Below are positions 58,591-64,000 of a stretch of 64,000 bases of DNA, piece after piece (positions within the stretch are counted from its first letter, which is position 1; each line of letters opens with the position of its first letter). This DNA is from VAZQ01 sp963721005 (GTDB lineage Bacteria > Pseudomonadota > Alphaproteobacteria > Rhizobiales > Xanthobacteraceae): positions 1,178,001 through 1,242,000 of the forward strand of contig CAVRHR010000007.1 in the NCBI GenBank assembly GCA_963721005.1. Reading direction: 5' to 3'. The translations under genes and the position numbers were made by a program. The notes under the pieces are model-generated. The model saw only the letters and a list, made by a program, of their open reading frames with translations. It did not search any database and was not told the DNA's origin.

Positions 58591-59826
58591 ATGGCGGTTG
58601 CGACCCATCCACAAAAAGAGGCCACGGAATCGGTTCGTCCGGCGCTTTCCAGCAAGGCGCGCGAGATGATGGAGCAACTCAACACCGATGCCGCGAAATC
58701 CTTCGTCTGGGTGCGCACCCAGATGAACTCGCCGGCCCAGCGCCCCTGGTTCACCGACAGCGGCGGCGTCAGCGGCGCCGGCCAGATGGCGAGCGGCCGG
58801 GTGGCCGCCAACCAGCTCAAGACCGCGGCGCATCGCTGGCGCTGGAAGGAATACAGCGCCTATCTGGACCGGATCGCCGGCATTGCCAGCAAGGCCGACG
58901 TCTCGCCGATCGAGTTCGCGGACCGGCAAAGCATCCTGCTCACCAATCCGGGCCTAAACGGCCGGCTGCAGGTCACCAACACCATCCGTTGCGCCATCTC
59001 GATCTACAATCCGGGCGATATAGCGCCCGCCCACGTCCACAGCCCCAACGCCAGCCGCACCATCCTGTCCGACAAGGGCGGCTACACCAATGTGGAAGGC
59101 GAGCGCTGCGACGCGGCGCGCGGCGACATCATCATCACCCCCAACGGTACCTGGCACGATCACGGCAACGACGGCAGCGTGCCGGTGATCTGGATCGACA
59201 TGCTGGACTGGCCGCTGATGGAGTTTTTGGACTGCGCCTGGGTGGACCAGGATTTCCAGCCCGGCTCCGGCAGCAATGCCAAAAGCCAGGAAGCCGTTCA
59301 CGGCAACGGCTACTCCAACCGGCTCTACGGCAGCGGCGGCATGGTGCCGACCTTCGTGTCGCATCAGCTCGGCTTCGGACGCGATCCGACCCCGATGATC
59401 CATTTCCGCGGCGCCCGCATCCGCGAGGCCTTGGAGGGACTGCGCAAGGAGGCGGGCGACCCGCACGAAGGCATCCAGATGGAGTTCGTCAATCCGGTCA
59501 CCGGGCGGCCGGTGTTCCCGACCCTGAACTACCAGGCGCAGCTGCTGCGGCCGGGCGAGGCCACGCTGCCCAAGCGCGAGACCTCAAGCACCTTCATCGT
59601 GGTGATGGACGGCAAGGGCAAGTCGGAGATCGGCGGCCAAACCTTCGACTGGGAGCCCAACGACATCATGGTGGTGCCGAACTTCCTGTGGCGGCGCCAC
59701 ATCAACACCGGCACCAGCGACGCCGTGCTCTACAGCGTGACCGACGCGGCACTGCTCAAGAACATCGGCCAGTACCGGGCGCAGGGCAAGGACCAGGACG
59801 GCAAGGTAGTGCAGCTGGTGCAGTAG
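58591..59826 (+). CDS. Gentisate 1,2-dioxygenase-like bicupin
   Basis: The 411-residue protein starts behind AGGAGGA. The first cupin (about 145-215) has PAHVHSPNASRTIL and TPNGTWHDHGND, giving the His ligands of the Fe(II) site. The second cupin (RETSSTFIVVMDGKGKSEIG) lacks metal ligands, as usual in this family. The order and length match gentisate and 1-hydroxy-2-naphthoate or salicylate dioxygenases, but residues around HVHSPNASR differ from the gentisate HRH-ALR pattern, so the aromatic substrate may differ. FAH enzymes encoded downstream would process the ring-cleavage product. Confidence 0.87.
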   Translation: MAVATHPQKEATESVRPALSSKAREMMEQLNTDAAKSFVWVRTQMNSPAQRPWFTDSGGVSGAGQMASGRVAANQLKTAAHRWRWKEYSAYLDRIAGIASKADVSPIEFADRQSILLTNPGLNGRLQVTNTIRCAISIYNPGDIAPAHVHSPNASRTILSDKGGYTNVEGERCDAARGDIIITPNGTWHDHGNDGSVPVIWIDMLDWPLMEFLDCAWVDQDFQPGSGSNAKSQEAVHGNGYSNRLYGSGGMVPTFVSHQLGFGRDPTPMIHFRGARIREALEGLRKEAGDPHEGIQMEFVNPVTGRPVFPTLNYQAQLLRPGEATLPKRETSSTFIVVMDGKGKSEIGGQTFDWEPNDIMVVPNFLWRRHINTGTSDAVLYSVTDAALLKNIGQYRAQGKDQDGKVVQLVQ

Positions 59827-59857
59827 GCATTTCGGTGCTGCTCGCCCGATTGCCTTC

Positions 59858-59917
59858 GTAGGGGCGGCCCTTGTGGCCGCCCTTAATCGTTGCGGGCGCC
59901 CACGAGGGCGCCCCTAC
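59858..59917. repeat. Extragenic palindrome, type GTAGGGGCGGCCC (copy 2)
   Basis: Arms GTAGGGGCGGCCCTTGTGG and CACGAGGGCGCCCCTAC match copy 1 at 17319-17367 with a longer loop. Its right end (CTAC) overlaps the stop codon (TAG on the minus strand, 59914-59916) of the neighbouring FAH gene. Confidence 0.8.
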
Positions 59918-60759
59918 TTCTCGTCCACGATCCGGGTGCGCAGCGTACCGATGCTGGAAATCTCCACCTCCAGCACGTCGCCGGCCTTCATCCAGACCGG
60001 AGGGGTGCGCTTGGCGCCGATGCCGTCCGGGGTGCCGGTGGCGATGACGTCGCCGGGCGCGAGCGGGGTGAACACCGAGCAGAACGCGATGATGGCCGGG
60101 ATCGAATGGATCAGCATGTCGGTGCCCGAGCGCTGCATCTCCTCCCCGTTGAGCCGGGTCACCAGAGTGAGCGCGGTCGGATCTGGAATCTCGTCGGCGG
60201 TCACGATCCAGGGGCCGAGCGGGCCGCTGCCGGCGAAGTTCTTGCTGGCGACCAGCGAGTATTTGGTGAAATCGCGCACGGTGGCGTCGCAGAAGCAGGT
60301 ATAGCCGGCGACGTAATCGAGCGCCTTCTCCTGGCTGATATGCCGGCCGGGCCGCCCGATGATGACCGCGAGCTCGCCCTCGAAATCGAAGCTGGTCGAC
60401 ACCTTCGGGCGGATCATCTCGCCCTCATGCGGCACCAGGGTATTGACGAAGCGGGTGAAGATGTTGGGCAGCTTGGGGGCTTCCTGGCCGTGCTCGGCGG
60501 CATGGGACTTGTAGTTGATGCCCACGCACAGGATTTTCTCGGGGTTCGGGATGACGGGCAGGAACCGGACCTCGGAAAGCTTGCGGTCGGGCCGCGCCGA
60601 TTGCGCGGTGCTGCGGATTTCCTCCAGCGCCCCGCCCGCCAGCGCGTCGCGCAGCGACAGATGGCGGGCCCGCAGCCGATCGTTGAGGGTGATGACGCCG
60701 TCGCCGCTCACCACCCCGAAGGCCGACTTGCCGTCGGTCATATAGCTTGCGAGTTTCAT
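59914..60759 (-). CDS. Fumarylacetoacetate hydrolase family protein, copy 1
   Basis: The 281-residue enzyme has KILCVGINYKSHAAEHGQEA, FDFEGELAVIIGRPGRHIS with metal-ligand glutamates, SKNFAGSGPLGPWIVTADEI and DVIATGTPDGIGAKRTPPVW. These define the FAH C-terminal fold, a Mg-dependent C-C hydrolase or decarboxylase acting on fumarylpyruvate-like products, which fits a dioxygenase of the gentisate type encoded beside it. The last codons run into an extragenic repeat that supplies the stop. It is last in a minus-strand series with the aldolase, DHP-decarboxylase-like and second FAH genes. Confidence 0.9.
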   Translation of the reverse strand: MKLASYMTDGKSAFGVVSGDGVITLNDRLRARHLSLRDALAGGALEEIRSTAQSARPDRKLSEVRFLPVIPNPEKILCVGINYKSHAAEHGQEAPKLPNIFTRFVNTLVPHEGEMIRPKVSTSFDFEGELAVIIGRPGRHISQEKALDYVAGYTCFCDATVRDFTKYSLVASKNFAGSGPLGPWIVTADEIPDPTALTLVTRLNGEEMQRSGTDMLIHSIPAIIAFCSVFTPLAPGDVIATGTPDGIGAKRTPPVWMKAGDVLEVEISSIGTLRTRIVDEK

Positions 60760-60828
60760 GCTCTATTCCTCTTGAGCTTCATTCCGACCTGATCCCGCGG
60801 CGCCTGCCTCAGCCAACCGTTTCGAAGC

Positions 60829-60870
60829 CTCATCCTGAGGGGCCGGCGACAGCCGGCCGTCTCGAAGGAC
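60829..60870. repeat. Extragenic palindrome, type CATCCTTCGAGAC (copy 2, inverted)
   Basis: CTCATCCTGAGG and GTCTCGAAGGAC outer arms enclose GGCCGGC-GACA-GCCGGCC (60841-60858). The outer arms match the inverted copy at 17491-17533. It lies between the FAH gene and the aldolase gene. Confidence 0.7.
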
Positions 60871-60878
60871 CCGCTGCT

Positions 60879-61646
60879 TCACTTCTTCTTGTCGTGCGCA
60901 TGTCCGTCGTCGGGCTTGCTGATCATGTGGCTGCAGCCCGCCTTGGTGGCCCAATATTCCCAGGCCCGCCAGGTCTCCGGTGAATAGGCGCTGTAGCCGC
61001 GGTTGCGGGCGTCGATCTCGCCCTGCGACAGATACTTGATCTTGCCGCCGAGCTGCTTCGCCCGCATCAGGGCACGGGCGTTGCGCGGCAGGTAGACCGA
61101 CATGCGTACCACCTCGATCAGCGAGCGACCCGCCGAGGCGAAGCCATGGCCGCGCATCAGGGCGACGTTGTTCTTGCCCAGGCATTTGCCGAGGTCGCGG
61201 GCCTGCGCCATGTTGGTGACCAGCACGTTGGTATCGCCGAACTCGTCGGCGATGTCCCAGACCGGAACGCTCGACCCGATGAAGCTGCCGGAATGGATCA
61301 CCGGGCGCAGCTTGGTGGTCTTGGCGATGCCGAACGGCAGGATGTCCTCGGCATGCGCATGCACCACCGCCATCACGTCCGGCCGCATCTGGAAGATGCC
61401 GGCATGGATGAACCGCTCGAGATAGAGCGCGCGCTTCTCGTCACGCACCGGCTGGCCTTCGAGGTCGAGCTCGACGATGTCGTCGCGCTCGATCAGCTCG
61501 GGGGCAAGCGAGCGCGAGATGAAGAAGCGTTTGGGATTGTCGGGATGGCGGACACTGACATGCCCGTAGGCATCGACGACATCCTCCTTGGCGAGGATGC
61601 GGTTGGCGATCACGAGATCCTGGATCAGCGTATCAATGGTGCTCAT
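60879..61646 (-). CDS. Class II aldolase/adducin family protein
   Basis: The 255-residue protein opens LIQDLVIANRILAKEDVVDA and has AYGHVSVRHPDNPKRFFISR, VHAHAEDILPFG (H-x-H zinc ligands) and MRGHGFASAG (third His). This matches fuculose-phosphate-aldolase-like proteins. Members in aromatic clusters decarboxylate or cleave hydroxy-acid intermediates, including 3,4-dihydroxyphthalate decarboxylases, so a decarboxylase role is plausible beside the phthalate-type gene upstream. The C-terminal tail (PDDGHAHDKKK) is His-rich. It is 62 bp downstream of the DHP-decarboxylase-like gene. Confidence 0.88.
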   Translation of the reverse strand: MSTIDTLIQDLVIANRILAKEDVVDAYGHVSVRHPDNPKRFFISRSLAPELIERDDIVELDLEGQPVRDEKRALYLERFIHAGIFQMRPDVMAVVHAHAEDILPFGIAKTTKLRPVIHSGSFIGSSVPVWDIADEFGDTNVLVTNMAQARDLGKCLGKNNVALMRGHGFASAGRSLIEVVRMSVYLPRNARALMRAKQLGGKIKYLSQGEIDARNRGYSAYSPETWRAWEYWATKAGCSHMISKPDDGHAHDKKK

Positions 61647-61708
61647 GTGCGTTCAGTCCGGACGAGAGAGAGGCGGGGAGAGGCATCGCGAAACGGATGG
61701 AACGGCCG

Positions 61709-62695
61709 TCATTCCTGGCCGTAGATCGGCGCGAACAGCTCCTCCAGCTTGGGCTTCCAGTCGGTCAGGTGCTGATCCTGCAGATAGGTGACCAGCGCTT
61801 CCAGCGTCGGCCGATTCGGCTCGACCCCGTAGGGCCACGGATCGCCCCCGAAATATTCGTAGATCTCGTCGATGTCGCGGGGCAGCCACGGCAGCATGTA
61901 GCGCAGCGCCCGCTGGTTATACATGCGCTCGAGCGCGATCTCCTTGGCGCGCTGGAACGCATTGAACAGGCTGGTCGCCACGAAGGGATATTTCTCGTAG
62001 ACCGACTTCTTGATCGCGACCAGGTGCATGATCGGATAAATCTTGGTGCGCTTGTAGTAGTCCTTCTCCAGCTCCACGAAATTGGGAAACAGCCGCCCGA
62101 TATCCGGGTTGGTGCGGAACGATTCCGGCATGCTGGTGCCCATGGTGGCGTCGACCGCGCCCTCCTGGATCAGATCGTCGAGCGACTTGTTGTGGGGGCC
62201 CTGCTCGAGCTTGATCGGCTTGAGCAGCGGCAGCACCACCGGTGCGCCGTGGGCGCCCGCGGTATTGATGGCGCCCTGCACCCAGGTGCATTTGGAGAAA
62301 TCGACGCCGTATTCGTGCTGCAACAGCCCGCGGATGAAGATCGCGGCCGTCATCGTGTAAAGGGCGACACCGATGCGCTTGCCCTCCAGATCCTTGGGCT
62401 TGGCGATGCCCTTCTTGCGGTTGATGCCGATGAAGGCGTGGCGGAAGCAGCGCGACGGGAACACCGGGATGGCCACGAACGGGCACTGCTTGTTGGCGTA
62501 GCGCTGCACGTATTCGGAGCTCGAATACTCGGCGACGTCGAACTCCTGGCCGCCCGACATGCGATCGAAGATCGGCCGCGGCTGCTCGATGCGGATGAAA
62601 TTGAGATCGATGCCGTCGGGCTTGACCTCGCCGGAAAACAGCGGCTGCATGCGGTCATACAAAGCGGACGCAAACGTCAGTTGCAGATTGGCCAT
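61709..62695 (-). CDS. 4,5-dihydroxyphthalate-decarboxylase-like protein (PBP2 fold)
   Basis: The 328-residue protein matches the DHP decarboxylase family: GVKPDGIDLNFIRIEQPRP-like opening, EFDVAEYSSSEYVQRYANKQ, CPFVAIPVFPSRCFRHAFIG, GIAKPKDLEGKRIGVALYTM and TAAIFIRGLLQHEYGVD. The fold is that of type-2 periplasmic binding proteins. Only some members are shown to decarboxylate 4,5-dihydroxyphthalate, while many are probably cytosolic binders or have other roles. No signal peptide is present. With a class II aldolase and two FAH genes on the same strand it forms a phthalate- or gentisate-like degradation unit. No ring-hydroxylating dioxygenase is in the window. Confidence 0.8.
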   Translation of the reverse strand: MANLQLTFASALYDRMQPLFSGEVKPDGIDLNFIRIEQPRPIFDRMSGGQEFDVAEYSSSEYVQRYANKQCPFVAIPVFPSRCFRHAFIGINRKKGIAKPKDLEGKRIGVALYTMTAAIFIRGLLQHEYGVDFSKCTWVQGAINTAGAHGAPVVLPLLKPIKLEQGPHNKSLDDLIQEGAVDATMGTSMPESFRTNPDIGRLFPNFVELEKDYYKRTKIYPIMHLVAIKKSVYEKYPFVATSLFNAFQRAKEIALERMYNQRALRYMLPWLPRDIDEIYEYFGGDPWPYGVEPNRPTLEALVTYLQDQHLTDWKPKLEELFAPIYGQE

Positions 62696-62794
62696 AGGCG
62701 GTTTTTCCCCGGTCCTTCGAATGGTGGCGGTTGGGTTACCATGCTGACGCCGGCAAGGAAATAGCGGGCCGGGAATGGCTGACCGCCCGGCGCG

Positions 62795-62855
62795 TCGTCC
62801 CTCCGAAGGCAGGGACCCATACGCCGTGCCCTATCGATCGGCCGAGGCGTATGGG
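62795..62855. repeat. Extragenic palindrome, CCCATACGCC type
   Basis: CCCATACGCC (62816-62825) pairs with GGCGTATGGG (62846-62855); a CCCT-CCGAAGGC-AGGG hairpin precedes it. A further GGCCGC-TTC-GCGGCC hairpin follows in 62856-62917. The pattern matches, from memory, dispersed repeats of Bradyrhizobium-like genomes. Confidence 0.65.
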
Positions 62856-62917
62856 GCCCGGCTCAGCGGCCGCTTCGCGGCCTTGGGACGGACGGGCGTT
62901 CTGTGCACCGCCCCGCC

Positions 62918-63775
62918 TCAACCCTCATCCACCACCTTGTTCCGCAGCACGCCGATCTCGGGCACCTCGACCTCGACCACGTCGCCGGGCTTGAGCCAGT
63001 TGGGCGGGGTCTGGTGGCCGCCGGCGCCGGTTGGGGTACCGGTCCAGATCAGGTCGCCCGGCCGCAAGGTCGTGAACGTGCTGATGTAGCTGATGAGCCA
63101 GGCGAAGCCCCAGGTCAGCCGGTCGGTGGTGTCGTCCTGGCGCAATTCGCCGTTGACCCGGGTCATCAGATGAAGCGGCTTGGCGGGGTCGAGATCGTCG
63201 GCCGGCACGATCCAGGGGCCGAGACTGCCGGAGCAGTCGAAGTTCTTGCCCTGGGTCACGTTGAGGGTGCCGTGGCGCAGCCAGTCGCGCACGCTGCCTT
63301 CGTTGCCGAGCGTCAGGCCGCCGATCATGCCGAGCGCGCGCTCGACCGGCACGTGGCGGCCCTCGCTGCCGATCACCAGGACGATCTCGCCTTCGTAATC
63401 GAACTTTTCAGACACATTGGGCCGCACGATCGGCGCCTCGTGCCCCACCAGCGAGCCCGGGAACCGCACGAACAGGTTCGGGTATTTTGGCTGCACGGCG
63501 GCCCGGTCCTTGTACTCGGTGGCGCGCTCCGGATAGTTGATGCCCACGCAGATGATCTTCTCGGGGCCCAGAATCGGCGGCAGCAGCTCCACATCGGCCA
63601 GCCGGTGGTCGCCCGGCCCGGTCGCGGCGGCGCGGGCCTCGCCGATCGCCTTGGCGCGGAACACATCCAGCAGGGTCGGGTATTTCGGTAGCCGGCGGGC
63701 CAGATCGATGATCCCGCCGTCGGTGACCGCTCCGTAGCTCGGGCGGCCGTTCACCTTGAAGCTTGCCAGGCGCAT
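62918..63775 (-). CDS. Fumarylacetoacetate hydrolase family protein, copy 2
   Basis: The 285-residue protein shares KIICVGINYPERATEYKDRA, FDYEGEIVLVIGSEGRHVPV and LGPWIVPADDLDPAKPLHLM with copy 1 at 59914-60759 but is clearly diverged (about half the core residues agree by eye). It has the metal-ligand glutamates and WTGTPTGAGGHQTPPNWL. Two FAH enzymes flanking an aldolase and a DHP-decarboxylase-like gene suggest sequential hydrolysis of two different acyl-pyruvate intermediates. It is the first gene of the minus-strand series; a repeat-filled region lies upstream. Confidence 0.9.
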   Translation of the reverse strand: MRLASFKVNGRPSYGAVTDGGIIDLARRLPKYPTLLDVFRAKAIGEARAAATGPGDHRLADVELLPPILGPEKIICVGINYPERATEYKDRAAVQPKYPNLFVRFPGSLVGHEAPIVRPNVSEKFDYEGEIVLVIGSEGRHVPVERALGMIGGLTLGNEGSVRDWLRHGTLNVTQGKNFDCSGSLGPWIVPADDLDPAKPLHLMTRVNGELRQDDTTDRLTWGFAWLISYISTFTTLRPGDLIWTGTPTGAGGHQTPPNWLKPGDVVEVEVPEIGVLRNKVVDEG

Positions 63776-63814
63776 GTGGTTGATTTGCTCTTGTAGGCTA
63801 TGGCCTTGTTAATC

Positions 63815-63922
63815 GTCATGGCCGGGCATAGCCCGCGAAGTCGGGCGTAAACGCCCTTATGTCCCGGCCACCCACGTCTTAGATGCGGCGTCTGTTATAG
63901 AGACGTAGAGGCCGGGCACAAG
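63815..63922. repeat. Composite extragenic palindrome, GTCATGGCCGGGCATA type
   Basis: Begins GTCATGGCCGGGCATAGCCC and ends GGCCGGGCACAAG, with inner hairpins (GCCCGCGAAGTCGGGCG; TTATGTCCCGGCCACCCACG pairing with the distal GGCCGGGCA). It is, from memory, a common long palindrome in Bradyrhizobium-like genomes. The last 78 bp of the window show no gene. Confidence 0.7.
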
Positions 63923-64000
63923 AGCGGGTCCGCGACACAATGTGTCCGCTGCGACGGCTTGCGGGCGGCGGTCGCTGCCGTCTACATAGCGGCATCCAAT

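Noticed and set aside
56773..59826. A single 1017-codon open frame spanning hydrolase, lactonase and cupin genes
   Set aside because: The frame is open by chance in GC-rich DNA. The middle part (57103-58590) is out of frame with the real lactonase, and the cupin has its own start and ribosome binding site at 58591.
1..64000. tRNA, rRNA, CRISPR array, integrase or transposase genes
   Set aside because: None were recognised; repeats found are short palindromes without regular spacers.

Overview
The window is a GC-rich bacterial chromosome segment with the codon use and gene repertoire of an alphaproteobacterium of the Hyphomicrobiales, most like the Bradyrhizobium/Xanthobacteraceae branch. The signs are a DUF3551-type secreted protein, small conserved proteins typical of that branch, many Tat or Sec-exported proteins of unknown function, and several kinds of extragenic palindromic repeat. 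No rRNA, tRNA, CRISPR array, transposase or phage gene was seen.

Layout. 1-4280: two amidohydrolase-2 enzymes, a large membrane acyltransferase with an SGNH domain, and a small secreted protein. 4520-6244: a YCII/DGPF protein and an ECF42-type sigma factor with a candidate ECF promoter. 6310-8941: a UbiD-family decarboxylase followed by an orphan NMT1-type binding protein. 9106-10894: a membrane-anchored hypothetical, a 58-residue Arg/Glu-rich protein, a cold-shock protein and a 73-residue conserved protein. 11326-23152: an unusual patch of exported proteins, with three paralogues of an unrecognised family (two carry a perfect EF-hand-like loop) interleaved with five GlcG/HbpS-like proteins, a TolB/TPR protein, a Vgb-like propeller with an atypical CxxxCH haem motif, and a ModA-like binding protein. 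23268-28230: PPK2, a patatin, acetoacetate decarboxylase and a Pit phosphate transporter, with PHO-box-like sites between patatin and decarboxylase.

28292-34451: a PAS-like protein, an orphan BrnA-type antitoxin, two exported amidohydrolases (one lacking a metal-ligand Asp) and a PLP aminotransferase. 34578-38363: a Tat-exported FAD oxidoreductase, an Ig-like protein, a small membrane protein and a second ModA-like binding protein. 38527-44570: an LVIVD-repeat protein coupled to a LigI-like amidohydrolase, a TctC binding protein, then an NMT1-type uptake system whose periplasmic binding protein is fused in frame to its cytoplasmic ATPase. The fusion is explained by a triplicated CAGC tetranucleotide just before the ancestral stop. 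44597-50159: a membrane-anchored TIR protein, a gamma-glutamyltransferase and an ADP-forming acyl-CoA synthetase. 50288-55224: an iron-type binding protein, a DUF3551-TPR protein and a 1038-residue Cys-rich exported protein. 55430-63775: an aromatic-acid-type catabolic block (ComDE-like TPP decarboxylase, two alpha/beta hydrolases of which one is broken, a gentisate-dioxygenase-like bicupin, two fumarylacetoacetate-hydrolase enzymes, a class II aldolase and a dihydroxyphthalate-decarboxylase-like protein).

Taken together the genes suggest an oligotroph that scavenges and degrades aromatic or carboxylic acids: many orphan binding proteins feed UbiD, LigI-like, cupin and FAH enzymes. Apart from the ECF sigma factor, the cold-shock protein and the PAS-like protein, no DNA-binding regulator was recognised in 64 kb. 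The best candidates for something new are the slippage-type fusion of binding protein and ATPase, the secreted GlcG/EF-hand patch, and the TIR protein with an extracytoplasmic repeat domain.
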